From: Bradyrhizobiaceae bacterium Ga0074131
GTDB taxonomy: Bacteria; Pseudomonadota; Alphaproteobacteria; Rhizobiales; Xanthobacteraceae
Direction of reading: 5' to 3'
NCBI GenBank assembly: GCA_001464035.1
Contig: LNEC01000015.1
Span: 1 to 64,000 of the forward strand
Length of the DNA: 64,000 nt
The notes under the pieces are model-generated. The model made no database searches. It was given only the letters and a program-made list of their open reading frames with translations, and was not told the origin of the DNA. This document shows, piece by piece, positions 50,294-58,564 of the stretch (positions are counted from its first letter, which is position 1; every line of letters begins with the position of its first letter). The translations under genes were made by a program, and so were the position numbers.

Positions 50294-50773
50294 ATGGCAC
50301 GCTCTGCAATCCTGGTCCTCGTGTTACTATCGGGCCTGTCGGCAGCTTCCGCAGGCACCGTCAGGACGCGGGGAGGGTGGATCGTCGTTGACACTCGGCA
50401 ATCCTACCAGGCATTGGTCGAGCGGCTTGAGGCAACCGTCAAATCCGAAAAAATGGGGCTCGTAACGTCGGCGAGCGCGTCCGAGGGGGCGAAGGCGGCA
50501 GGCTTTACGATTCCGGGGAACAAGGTATTGGGCGTTTTCCGAAACGACTTCGCGCGACGGATGCTGGGTTCGAGCGTGGCCGCCGGCATAGAGGCTCCCA
50601 TTCGGATCTACGTCACGGAAAATCAGGACGGTACGGCGACGCTTTCCTACAAGAAGCCCAGCACCGTGTTTGCGCCATACGCCGATGAAGGTGGAGATAC
50701 CCTTAAATCCGTCGGCGCGGAGCTGGACGTGATATTCGCCAAAATCGCCGAGCGGGCAACGTCAGAAAAGTAG
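50294..50773 (+). CDS. DUF302 periplasmic protein
   Basis: A 159-residue exported protein. A signal peptide (about 1-20, SAILVLVLLSGLSAASA) is followed by a DUF302 domain: SYQALVERLEATVKSEKMGLVTSASASEGAKAAG, PGNKVLGVFRNDFARRML and the ENQDGTATLSYKKPS strand. AAAGGA precedes the ATG. DUF302 proteins are linked with sulfur and thiol redox and with stress operons, but the function is unknown. First full gene of the rightward SigF-type operon; a weak hairpin (50797-50819) follows. Confidence 0.85.
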   Translation: MARSAILVLVLLSGLSAASAGTVRTRGGWIVVDTRQSYQALVERLEATVKSEKMGLVTSASASEGAKAAGFTIPGNKVLGVFRNDFARRMLGSSVAAGIEAPIRIYVTENQDGTATLSYKKPSTVFAPYADEGGDTLKSVGAELDVIFAKIAERATSEK

Positions 50774-50796
50774 CGCGTCACCGACGTCCGAGTTTT

Positions 50797-50819
50797 CCTG
50801 CCAGTTGTGGGCTGGCAGG
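50797..50819. terminator. Weak hairpin after the DUF302 gene
   Basis: CCTGCCAG 50797-50804 pairs with CTGGCAGG 50812-50819 around a 7-nt loop. No T-tract follows on the plus strand. It may reduce rather than stop readthrough into the YiiX-like gene, or simply stabilise the upstream mRNA. Confidence 0.35.
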
Positions 50820-50871
50820 TCGGTGGAGGTCTCAGGGGCGGCCGGCTCCCTTGCGCGTGCCTGGCGGATCT

Positions 50872-51687
50872 ATGTTTGGAATCTTCTGCTTAGGGCGTGC
50901 TTCAATGGGTTGGATGCTCGAACATCTAGGGCGGGTGATAGCAAGCTACCTGGAACAGCCGGAGCATGGCTTTGAGCCGTTTGTCCCTCCCGATCCGGTT
51001 GCTCTAGGTCAGACGATACGTCCCGGCGATGTGCTTCTCGTAGAAGGCAACAGCCGGATTTCGGGTGCCATCAAATACCTCACTCAATCGACATGGTCCC
51101 ACGCCGCACTCTACGTCGGGCCGATCGAAATTGACGGTGGCGCAGGTGACCCGCATAATCTTATCGAGGCACTGCTCGGCAACGGAGTCGTGTCGACTCC
51201 TCTGGCCGCCTACTCAAGATACCATACACGAATCTGCCGGCCGATCGGCCTTTCCAGAGAAGATTGCCGCCGTGTTTGCGAATTTGCCATTTCCCGGATT
51301 GGTGTCCAGTACGATCTGAAGAACATCATCGATCTGGGACGCTATCTCGTGCCGCTGCCGGTCCCACAACGTTGGAGACGCCGAATGATTGCGCTGGGGT
51401 CGGGCGATCCGACGCGGCTCATCTGCTCCGGAATCATCGCGCAGGCGTTTCAGTCGATTCGCTATCCCATACTGCCGAATATCACCCGCGTTGGCAGTCG
51501 GTCGGCACAGGAGGAGATTTTGCGAATCCGTCACTCCTCCCTCTTCGTACCACGGGATTTCGACATCTCGCCATATTTCGCCGTGGTCAAACCGACGATT
51601 GAACAAGGATTCGATTATCGAGCCGTGAGATGGGCGGACCATCGTGAGCCCCGGTTAGCGGACGGCGTACCAGTCGAGGCCGGTTAG
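50872..51687 (+). CDS. YiiX/YebB-like N1pC/P60 family cysteine hydrolase
   Basis: A 271-residue protein of the circularly permuted NlpC/P60 superfamily (YiiX/YaeF). The permuted order is visible: the catalytic His first (H77 in STWSHAALYVG) and the catalytic Cys later (C185 in TRLICSGIIAQAF), with GDVLLVEGNSRISGAIKYLT before them. Known relatives hydrolyse amide or ester bonds, including lipid thioesters and N-acyl groups. Translation from ATG 50872 is preferred over TTG 50851. Its stop is one base before the phosphatidyltransferase start, so the two are coupled. Confidence 0.82.
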   Translation: MFGIFCLGRASMGWMLEHLGRVIASYLEQPEHGFEPFVPPDPVALGQTIRPGDVLLVEGNSRISGAIKYLTQSTWSHAALYVGPIEIDGGAGDPHNLIEALLGNGVVSTPLAAYSRYHTRICRPIGLSREDCRRVCEFAISRIGVQYDLKNIIDLGRYLVPLPVPQRWRRRMIALGSGDPTRLICSGIIAQAFQSIRYPILPNITRVGSRSAQEEILRIRHSSLFVPRDFDISPYFAVVKPTIEQGFDYRAVRWADHREPRLADGVPVEAG

Positions 51688-51688
51688 A

Positions 51689-52375
51689 ATGCGAGCATAT
51701 GCAGATACTCATGCTTACCGGAGCAATAATCGTCATGAATTCAGTCGAGCGTTCGAGATGCTAGACCGCTACCTGCTGGAAGCACAGAATGCGCTACTCC
51801 GTCCTGTTGCCTTGCAGCTCAGTTCGCGGGGCGTTGCTGCAGATGCTTTGACGCTCATCGGGTTTCTCTTCGGCGTTGGTTCCGCCATCTTTATCGCGAC
51901 CGGTTTCGCAGGAACGGCGTTGATCCTGATTGCCCTCAACAGGTTGTTCGACGGCCTCGATGGGGCCGTCGCACGCCTGGCCGGACCGACTGACCGGGGC
52001 GCATTTTTGGACATCGCGCTGGACTTTGCATTTTACGCAATGGTTCCACTGGCCTTTGCGGTCGCAAATCCAACCCAAAACGCGATGGCAGCCTGCCTGC
52101 TGCTGGCGTCCTTCATGGGCACCGCGAGCAGCTTTCTCGCATTCGCTGTCATCGCTGCCAAACGTGGTGCCACGTCGACCAGCTTTCCACAAAAAGGCAT
52201 CTACTATCTGGGTGGACTGACGGAAGGAACGGAAACGATCGTCGCATTCACTGCGATGTGTCTCTGGCCCAACCAATTCCCGATCATCGCAACAGTATTC
52301 TCGGTGCTTGCGCTTTTGACGACCATGATGCGCTGGTTGTGGGGTTGGCGCGAGTTTTCGGAGTCGAAGCTGTGA
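51689..52375 (+). CDS. CDP-alcohol phosphatidyltransferase family protein
   Basis: Membrane enzyme of the CDP-alcohol phosphotransferase class that links an alcohol to a CDP-activated lipid. The 228-residue protein has about six transmembrane helices and the signature DGAVAR at 91-96, then G104-x3-D108-x3-D112 (GAFLDIALD). The spacer between R96 and G104 is 7 residues, one shorter than in E. coli PgsA. A later start (MLDRYLLE, ATG 51758) is possible. The product cannot be inferred; another member of the class should serve bulk phospholipid synthesis. It overlaps the DUF3047 gene by 4 bp (GTGA). Confidence 0.87.
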   Translation: MRAYADTHAYRSNNRHEFSRAFEMLDRYLLEAQNALLRPVALQLSSRGVAADALTLIGFLFGVGSAIFIATGFAGTALILIALNRLFDGLDGAVARLAGPTDRGAFLDIALDFAFYAMVPLAFAVANPTQNAMAACLLLASFMGTASSFLAFAVIAAKRGATSTSFPQKGIYYLGGLTEGTETIVAFTAMCLWPNQFPIIATVFSVLALLTTMMRWLWGWREFSESKL

Positions 52376-53031
52376 ATCTCAAACTGCTCAGCGCCATCTT
52401 CGCATTGGGTTTGTTGCTTGCCAATGAAACCGACGCGGCAGACCGGTCCGTTCCAGTCGGGCAGTTTTCGAAGGCGTCGTTGGAAGGCTGGGAGCGGAAG
52501 GCGTTCAAGGATGAGACAGACTATACCCTTGTGTACGATTCCGCGAAAAGGTCGACCGTGCTTCAGGCCGTGTCCGGTGCCGCCGCATCGGGGCGCTTTC
52601 GAAAGATCGCCATCGATCTCACGAAAACGCCATTCCTGAATTGGTCGTGGAAGGTATCGGACCCACTTGTCGGCAATGATGAAAATGCTAAGGGCGGCGA
52701 CGATTTTTCCGCACGTCTCTATGTCGTCGCGGAGCGCGGTATCATGGGCGTGACTTCGCTTTCGGTGAACTACGTGTGGGCGAGCCAGCACCCTACGGGA
52801 AGCAGTTGGCCCAGTCCGTTCACCAAGCGCGTCCGGCTGATCGCCATGAATTCGGGTTCGACCGGGCTGAACGGGTGGATTTCGCACAAGCGCAACGTGC
52901 GTGACGACCTAAGGAACCAATTCGGTGAAGACATTACGGCGATAGATGCCGTCGCGCTGATGACGGATACGGATAATTCGGGCGGCCGCGCCCGGGCCTA
53001 CTACGGCGATATTTGGTTCACTGCGGAGTAG
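52372..53031 (+). CDS. DUF3047 exported protein
   Basis: A 219-residue protein with a signal peptide (LLSAIFALGLLLANETDAA) and a DUF3047 domain: WERKAFKDETDYTLV, LNWSWKVSDPLVGNDENAKGGDDFSARLYVV, SVNYVWASQHPTGSSWPSPFTKRVRLIAMNSG, and TDTDNSGGRARAYYGDIWF. The beta-rich pattern suggests a periplasmic carbohydrate- or ligand-binding fold. Translation from GTG 52372 overlaps the preceding stop. Function unknown. Confidence 0.85.
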   Translation: MNLKLLSAIFALGLLLANETDAADRSVPVGQFSKASLEGWERKAFKDETDYTLVYDSAKRSTVLQAVSGAAASGRFRKIAIDLTKTPFLNWSWKVSDPLVGNDENAKGGDDFSARLYVVAERGIMGVTSLSVNYVWASQHPTGSSWPSPFTKRVRLIAMNSGSTGLNGWISHKRNVRDDLRNQFGEDITAIDAVALMTDTDNSGGRARAYYGDIWFTAE

Positions 53032-53037
53032 CGGGAT

Positions 53038-54162
53038 ATGAGTGCGGACGCGGAACCAGACGAAACAACACGACATATCGTGCTCGTAGGGGCAGGGCAC
53101 GCGCATGTCGAAGTATTGCGGCGCCTTCGGCTTCGTCCCGAACCGTCCATCCGCATAACCCTGATCACAAGAACTCCGGAGACGCCGTATTCGGGAATGG
53201 TTCCCGGATTTGTTGCGGGTCACTATCAGAGGTCAGAGACCAATATCCGGGTAGACAGGCTGGCTGATTTCGAAGGCTGTACGGCGCTATTTGCCCACGC
53301 GGCCGGACTTGATGCCGATGGTCCCCGGGTGTTGCTGAAAGACGGACGCTCGGTGTCTGGCGATCTGATTTCCGTCGACGTTGGTGCGGTTACGGACATC
53401 TCCGATGCGCCGCGAAATGGCGGACTGGTCGTTTCCGTAAAGCCGATGGATGAATTCGAGAACTGCTGGCCGATGGTTGAGCAACGGATGAAGTCCGAAT
53501 CGGGCGTGCAGATTGCTGTGATCGGAGCCGGCGCAGCGGGCGTCGAGCTCGCACTCGCAATTCGATATCGGCTGGATCACATGAACGCAGGAACAGACAA
53601 GCTGGCTCGGGTCGTTCTGGTCGAGAGGGGTGCTCGGATTCTCAGCGGGTTCCCCGATACGGTGCGGGAACGTTTGACCAGAATTCTTCTGAGAAAAGGC
53701 ATACAGGTCCGAACAAATTTTGGAGCGTTTGATGACGATGAGGCACCTGGACCCTTCCGAATACTCATATGGGCCGCTGGCGTTTCGCCGGCCGCCTGGC
53801 TGGCAGGCTCCGGGTTGGCATCCGACGCTCACGGGTTCATTGCCGTAAACCGCCACCTCCAGTCGACGTCGCATCCGGCGTTCTTCGCCGCGGGCGACGC
53901 CGCCGGCATGGTCGAATCGCCCAGACCGAAATCCGGAGTCATGGCAGTTCGCCAAGGTCCCATTCTGGCCGAGAACCTGCTCCGCGCGGCGCGCGGCTTG
54001 CCGCTGAAGTCGTTCTGGCCGCAAAAGGAATGGTTGAGCCTTATCTCGACAGGCGAGCGCTACGCCGTTGCTTCGCGCGGGAACTGGTCGGCGGAGGGAC
54101 GATGGGTATGGTACTGGAAGAACTGGCTGGACACGAGATTCATCGACCGATTTTCGGTTTAG
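53038..54162 (+). CDS. NAD(P)/FAD-dependent oxidoreductase (NDH-2/SelD-associated type)
   Basis: A 374-residue flavoprotein with FAD motif LVGAGHAHVEVLRRL, TPYSGMVPGFVAGHY, the second nucleotide motif AVIGAGAAGVELALAIRYRL and FFAAGDAAGM. This pattern matches the TIGR03169-type family, which is fused to selenide water dikinase in some bacteria and is related to type II NADH dehydrogenases. No SelD domain or sel genes are present here. Its C-terminus overlaps by 23 bp the convergent glycosyltransferase gene. Last gene of the rightward operon; it could feed electrons to the pathway. Confidence 0.85.
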   Translation: MSADAEPDETTRHIVLVGAGHAHVEVLRRLRLRPEPSIRITLITRTPETPYSGMVPGFVAGHYQRSETNIRVDRLADFEGCTALFAHAAGLDADGPRVLLKDGRSVSGDLISVDVGAVTDISDAPRNGGLVVSVKPMDEFENCWPMVEQRMKSESGVQIAVIGAGAAGVELALAIRYRLDHMNAGTDKLARVVLVERGARILSGFPDTVRERLTRILLRKGIQVRTNFGAFDDDEAPGPFRILIWAAGVSPAAWLAGSGLASDAHGFIAVNRHLQSTSHPAFFAAGDAAGMVESPRPKSGVMAVRQGPILAENLLRAARGLPLKSFWPQKEWLSLISTGERYAVASRGNWSAEGRWVWYWKNWLDTRFIDRFSV

Positions 54163-54835
54163 ATTCCGAATTTGCAGACGTTGCGCTGGGCGGCCCGGAC
54201 GACAGGCGACCGACGAGGCCAGCGGATTGCGCCCTCAGGAAATCCGCGGGAGTATCGATGTCCCAGAGCTCCTGGGTCTCGAACACATCCAATCTCAATT
54301 CGTGCAAGCGGTCGCGCGTTCTCGACATGACCTCGTTGGTTCCCCACGGTATGTTCCCGAACAATTGGGTAACCGGGCGCCTTAGCCCAACGAGCGCGTA
54401 TCCCCCGTCCTCCGCCGGGATAAAGACGGCGTCGGCGCCATCTCGAAGCGCGTCTGCGCAGTGCACGAGATGTTCGGTCGTGAGGGCCGGACAATCTGTG
54501 CCGATCAGGACAACAGGCCCATTTGGCGTTAGTGCCTCGAAGGCGTTCAACATTCGCGCGCCCAGATCGGCTCCAATTTGCTGATGGCTGGTGAAGGTAA
54601 ATTCCCGGCTAAGTAAAGTGAATAGGTCGTGTGACCTGTCCGGGGCACACCATAGCGATATCGGTCGAAGCGGAGACCGTGTCGCCGTCTCGACCGTCTG
54701 CCGGATCAGGAACGCCTGAAGATCCGCGGCACCCTGGCGGCCGAGCAGCGGTATCAGTCGCGTCTTCGCGTAGCCGGCGACCGGCGCTTTGGCAAAGATC
54801 GCGATCTGGATCGGGTCAGGAATCTCGTCGCGCAT
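54140..54835 (-). CDS. TIGR04282-family glycosyltransferase
   Basis: A 231-residue GT-A fold nucleotidyl/glycosyltransferase-like protein: IAIFAKAPVAGYAKTRLIPLLG, VVLIGTDCPALTTEHL, AVFIPAEDGGYALVGLRRP and WDIDTPADFL. The family name refers to arsenosugar synthesis, but ArsM and ArsS are absent here. Its 5' end overlaps the preceding TIGR04283 gene by 20 bp (start at ATG 54835; ATGs at 54841 and 54853 also in frame). The 3' end overlaps the convergent FAD oxidoreductase gene. Confidence 0.85.
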   Translation of the reverse strand: MRDEIPDPIQIAIFAKAPVAGYAKTRLIPLLGRQGAADLQAFLIRQTVETATRSPLRPISLWCAPDRSHDLFTLLSREFTFTSHQQIGADLGARMLNAFEALTPNGPVVLIGTDCPALTTEHLVHCADALRDGADAVFIPAEDGGYALVGLRRPVTQLFGNIPWGTNEVMSRTRDRLHELRLDVFETQELWDIDTPADFLRAQSAGLVGRLSSGPPSATSANSESKPKIGR

Positions 54836-55505
54836 GAGCATATTGCTCCGCAAGGCGAGAAGGGTCGGTGCCCAGGAAATAGGCCAGCCGCAACCGCCAC
54901 ATCAGCAGGATCGTCCTGACAATCCCGTTCTTTTCCCAACGCCGTCCGGACGTCGTTACTTTTGCTCGAACGCAGGCGGGCGCAGAAAGGCGCTTTAGGG
55001 ATGTGGACAACGCTATGTCCTCCATAAGGGGAACAGCAGGAAATCCACCAATCCTTTCAAAAGCGTCGCGTTTGACGAAGATGGCCTGGTCGCCGGTGGC
55101 TATTCCCGTCCATCGCGATCGCAGGTTCATCATGAATGCTACAGCGGTCAGCAAGCGCAACGGAGATTCGATTTTCACGTCGAACCGTCCCCAGACGCAA
55201 CCGCGTGCCATGAACGCCTGGTCGATCGCTTCCAACGCGCCTTCGGGTAGTACAGTGTCCGAGTGCAGGAATAGCAATGTGTGGCCATTGGCTTGCTGGG
55301 CCCCGGCGTTCATTTGAGAGGCACGGCCGCGTGGTGCAACAATCGCGTGATCGCAGAGGGGAGAAGCAAGTCGCATACTGCCGTCCTCACTACCGCCATC
55401 CACCACGATCACCTCCATCCCGCGCGCCCGCAGGGGTTGCAGGGCGGCGAGAGTAGCCGAGATGGTCGGTTGTTCGTTGAGGGTAGGAACGATGATCGAC
55501 AACAC
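54816..55505 (-). CDS. TIGR04283-family glycosyltransferase (GT2-like)
   Basis: A 229-residue family 2 glycosyltransferase: LSIIVPTLNEQPTISATLAAL, VIVVDGGSEDGS, GRASQMNAGA, LLFLHSDTVLPEGA, and RIGGFPAVPLMEDIALSTSLKR. Translation starts at GTG with GAGGAA 7 nt upstream. It usually occurs with TIGR04282 partners, as here. Together with the VTT and CDP-alcohol genes it suggests assembly or modification of a lipid-linked or phospholipid head group (inference). Confidence 0.87.
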   Translation of the reverse strand: MLSIIVPTLNEQPTISATLAALQPLRARGMEVIVVDGGSEDGSMRLASPLCDHAIVAPRGRASQMNAGAQQANGHTLLFLHSDTVLPEGALEAIDQAFMARGCVWGRFDVKIESPLRLLTAVAFMMNLRSRWTGIATGDQAIFVKRDAFERIGGFPAVPLMEDIALSTSLKRLSAPACVRAKVTTSGRRWEKNGIVRTILLMWRLRLAYFLGTDPSRLAEQYAHARRDS

Positions 55506-55527
55506 GCGCAGATTCCTCGGAGCGTTA

Positions 55528-56217
55528 TCATGGCTTGACGCCGATGTGGCTAAGCGTCTGTCTGGCTTTTCTCGTAATGACCGCGATGACAGCGACTGTT
55601 GCCAATAGGCCCATCGAGAACAACACGATCTGCGATATCTTCAGGTTTTCGCTGGTGGCCGCGGCCCGTCCTAGCGTTCCGATGTAAACGTACAGCGAGG
55701 TCCCCGGCATGATTCCGAAGAAGGTAGCAATCACGAAATGCCAAAACGGAATATCGGTTGCTCCGAAAGCATAATTTTGAAGGTTAAACGGAACTGCAGG
55801 GCTGAGCCTCAGTAGCCCCACCACCTTCCAGCCCTCGACGCTCGTGGCCTTGTCCAGTGCTTGAAGAAGCGGCTTCTTCTGCGCCCACATCCGAATCCTT
55901 TCGCGGACTGCGCTTCGGGCAATCAAAAAGGCGAGCGCCGCGCCGAGAGTTGCCGAAACGACAACGAGCGGAATCCCCCACAATCCGAAGGCAACTCCAG
56001 CGGAAACGGTCAATACCCAGCTTGGCAGAATAAGAACGACGGCGACCACATAGGCGACGGCGAATGCGACAACACCTATGGGTCCGAGCTTCTGAACCCA
56101 GTCCATAAACGATTGCACCCAATCCCTGATCGGTAGCACGAATCCCGCACTAACGAGAAGAAGCACGAGCAGCCCCCCGCCTAGTATCTTTATCAGGGTT
56201 GAGGGGGGCTCCTTCAT
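55528..56217 (-). CDS. TVP38/TMEM64 (VTT domain) membrane protein
   Basis: A 229-residue DedA/VTT-superfamily membrane protein with about five to six helices. It shows LILPSWVLTVSAGVAFGLWGIPLVVVSATLGAALAFLIAR and the signature LLRLSPAVPFNLQNYAFGATDIPFWHFVIATFFGIMPGTSLYVYIG. VTT proteins are lipid scramblases or lipid-linked transport proteins. It lies between the radical SAM gene and the glycosyltransferase genes in the same leftward operon, 15-22 bp from each. Confidence 0.9.
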   Translation of the reverse strand: MKEPPSTLIKILGGGLLVLLLVSAGFVLPIRDWVQSFMDWVQKLGPIGVVAFAVAYVVAVVLILPSWVLTVSAGVAFGLWGIPLVVVSATLGAALAFLIARSAVRERIRMWAQKKPLLQALDKATSVEGWKVVGLLRLSPAVPFNLQNYAFGATDIPFWHFVIATFFGIMPGTSLYVYIGTLGRAAATSENLKISQIVLFSMGLLATVAVIAVITRKARQTLSHIGVKP

Positions 56218-56232
56218 GTCTCTGCTAACCGA

Positions 56233-58155
56233 TCATTTGCCCGAGCAGGACGAGCCGCCCAGGACACAAAACTGGGAACAAAATGGATGGTTGAGCGGCA
56301 CTGAACGGCTAGCATCTTTGAGCGTGTGCCCCAGTTCGAACTCCTCTTCATAGGGGAGCAGAGTACATGCCACGACGGCCGGCTTGGCAGCGCCCTTTCG
56401 CTTAATGACCATCCGCGATGACGAGCACATCACGTCGTCGGGCGACTTGTGAAGTATGTCCCAACAGGCGGTTGTGATTTCGGGAACGTCCCTTGCGGGC
56501 TCCATTTCCGGAAACAGAATTAGGGCACCGGGTTCGAAGGCAAAGGCAATGCGATGTTCGGAAAGGAGGCGCACATAGCCGTCGCGCTCGGCAGCCGGGT
56601 CTTCTCCCCACATCGTGCGCCCGGCGATGGATGTCCGAAATCCGTTTTGGCATAGCCACTTCAGACCTGAAAGAGCATGCACGAAAGTATCTGGACCGCG
56701 TTCCTCTTCATGGCGCTCGGCGGTGTAGTGGTCGAGCGAGACCCTAAGCGAGAGCAGGTGAGCGTATCGGCGGTTGAGGTCCAACAAGGCGACTTTGTGT
56801 CGTTCCATCGGCCGCATGCCGTTGGTCAGGATCAGAGCTTTAAAGCCTCGATCCAGGCAAGCTTCCAGCATGCCAATGATCTCCGGGTTCATGAAAGGCT
56901 CGCCACCGGTGAAGCCGATCTCCTCAGTCGTCAATCCGCCTTCCGAGATCTCGTCGAGGTAGTTCTGTACTTCCGCCTTGCGGATGTAGACTAGACGGTC
57001 GTTCCTGGGACTGGATTCGATATAACAATTGCGGCACGTGATATTGCAAAGTGTTCCAGTATTGATCCAAAGCGTCTTGAGCTCTTTCAGGGAGACACTC
57101 GCGCGAGGCTGGCCCGCCGCTGTCGTCGTTGGATTCTTGAACTTTTCCTCGGGCAGGCGAGGGATGTTTGCGCGTTCTTCCCTGGGCCACAGTTGTTGAA
57201 GCGAGGACTTGTTGTCCTTTGCATCAGTGACCGCAACTTCGGCCTGGTGCGGTCGCCATTCCAGCGATCCCTCGACAAGCGCAACCCCACGTTCGCGAAT
57301 TTCCTTGAACGGCAAGGCATCGCAACTCGGCCAGATGCCGGTCTCAAGCGCCGCGGCGTAACCCTCCGGAAGCCCGGCGCTCCGCATCTTCTCAGCCGCG
57401 AGCCTGTAATCATAGTCGAGCAAGCGGTGTTCGATGGAAATGGCGTCGTCTTTCAGTTTCAGTATGCTGTACCAGACGGACGAGGTTCCATCGTTGGCGG
57501 GCATGCCCACGGCCCCCGAATTGTGCCAAAGCCGACCGTCGATAATCTGCGTAAATGGAATGCCGCAATGTCCACCTATGATGCCGTCGACACCGGCGCG
57601 ATCGATTTCCGCGATCTTGATGGAGGCAGGGGTCGATGCAAAGATAAATCGGTTGATCGACGCCGCGCCGCCGTGAACCACGGCCAGCCGCGCGCCGCCG
57701 ATCTCGACGTCGATCCGACGCGGCAAATTCGCCATCCATGAGCGCAGTTCCGTCCCAACGGTTCGGTCCGCATAGTTGAACCAGGCGCTTGAAAGCCGCT
57801 GGCAAGCGCTGTCCACCGGGAAACCGCAACCGCAGTCGGCGGTTCCCGATGCCAGGCTTTCCTCGCAGTTTCCCATGACGACATGACAGCCGAAATCGCG
57901 GACAAGGGTCGCAGTTGCGGCGGCGTCGGCTCCGTAGGCGACGATGTCTCCCGTGCAGATGACCCGGGCAGGCGGAATGCCAAGACGGGCGGCTTCGGCA
58001 AGCACCGCTGCGGTAGCTTCAAGGTTGCTATACGCGCCGCCAAATATCAAAAGCGGTCCGTCCGGCTCCAGGATCCGGAACCCCTGGCCCATCGGATTCT
58101 GGAGGTCGGGCCGGCCGAGGCTCTTCGTTGATATCTGAGATCGATCAAAATCCAT
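56233..58155 (-). CDS. Metallophosphoesterase-like / radical SAM fusion protein
   Basis: About 640 residues from the ATG at 58155 (GGAAA upstream; ATG 58170 is an alternative). The N-terminal ~270 residues resemble a calcineurin-like phosphoesterase: RVICTGDIVAYG, VVMGNCEE, AVVHGGAASINRF and GGHCGIPF, but the first metal motif (usually DxH before SNLEA) reads GGAYSNLEA. The C-terminal part is a radical SAM domain with C370-x3-C374-x2-C377 (CNITCRNC), GFTGGEPFMNPEI, and a Cys-rich tail (HPFCSQFCVLGGSSC) that may bind a second cluster. Substrate unknown. First gene of the leftward operon; a SigF-type site lies 68 bp upstream. Confidence 0.85.
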   Translation of the reverse strand: MDFDRSQISTKSLGRPDLQNPMGQGFRILEPDGPLLIFGGAYSNLEATAAVLAEAARLGIPPARVICTGDIVAYGADAAATATLVRDFGCHVVMGNCEESLASGTADCGCGFPVDSACQRLSSAWFNYADRTVGTELRSWMANLPRRIDVEIGGARLAVVHGGAASINRFIFASTPASIKIAEIDRAGVDGIIGGHCGIPFTQIIDGRLWHNSGAVGMPANDGTSSVWYSILKLKDDAISIEHRLLDYDYRLAAEKMRSAGLPEGYAAALETGIWPSCDALPFKEIRERGVALVEGSLEWRPHQAEVAVTDAKDNKSSLQQLWPREERANIPRLPEEKFKNPTTTAAGQPRASVSLKELKTLWINTGTLCNITCRNCYIESSPRNDRLVYIRKAEVQNYLDEISEGGLTTEEIGFTGGEPFMNPEIIGMLEACLDRGFKALILTNGMRPMERHKVALLDLNRRYAHLLSLRVSLDHYTAERHEEERGPDTFVHALSGLKWLCQNGFRTSIAGRTMWGEDPAAERDGYVRLLSEHRIAFAFEPGALILFPEMEPARDVPEITTACWDILHKSPDDVMCSSSRMVIKRKGAAKPAVVACTLLPYEEEFELGHTLKDASRSVPLNHPFCSQFCVLGGSSCSGK

Positions 58156-58222
58156 AGGTTTCCGGCACATTCGGTTGCGAAGACTGGCGATAGAGGTCGT
58201 GAAATCCAGGCATCGAGCTAGA

Positions 58223-58248
58223 TTCGCACGTTCGTTGTCATAGGTTAC
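58223..58248 (-). promoter_or_regulatory. SigF-type promoter of the radical SAM operon
   Basis: On the minus strand GTAACC (58248-58243), exactly 16 nt, then CGAATC starting at 58226. This is an exact match to GTAACC-N16-CGAA. Its position rules out translation starts upstream of about 58215 for the radical SAM gene. Confidence 0.78.
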
Positions 58249-58564
58249 GCGCGACAACGAAAATAATTGCATTTCGCGAGATCAATTAACCGCCAGGTAT
58301 TGGCGCGCCGCAGCTCAATCGACGTCAGAGATCCATCGAGAAAGAGGAAAACGTGCAGTCAGCAGCTCCATGGATGGTTCTGGCGGCCTATTGCCGATTG
58401 CGCCGTCGCTGACCCGTTAGACGCGTTTTGCTGATCCGATCCACGTACCGCTCTGATGCAGGATCGAGCGCGTTCCCCACTTTCGCTGCGCAGGAAAATT
58501 CGCGGGAGGCGAATCTCGGTCCGAGCGGTCCAGGCAAATAGCGTCACTTTTCACGTTACGGCAA
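58249..58564. other. Gap between two divergent SigF-type promoters
   Basis: About 316 bp with no recognised gene. A 19-codon ORF starting at GTG 58353 has a fair ribosome-binding site (GAGGAAAAC) and ends at TGA 58410-58412; it is too short to interpret. The remainder shows no clear structure. Confidence 0.4.

Noticed and set aside
53038..54162. Selenium metabolism (SelD fusion)
   Set aside because: Only the N-terminal flavoprotein family is present; there is no SelD domain, and the GDCCVxC protein uses cysteine codons.
54366..54395. GTAACC-N16-CGAG on the plus strand inside the TIGR04282 gene
   Set aside because: The -10 is mismatched and it lies inside a gene facing no start codon.
54140..58155. 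Arsenosugar biosynthesis cluster
   Set aside because: Glycosyltransferase family names suggest it, but arsM and arsS are absent and the radical SAM protein lacks the ArsS pattern.
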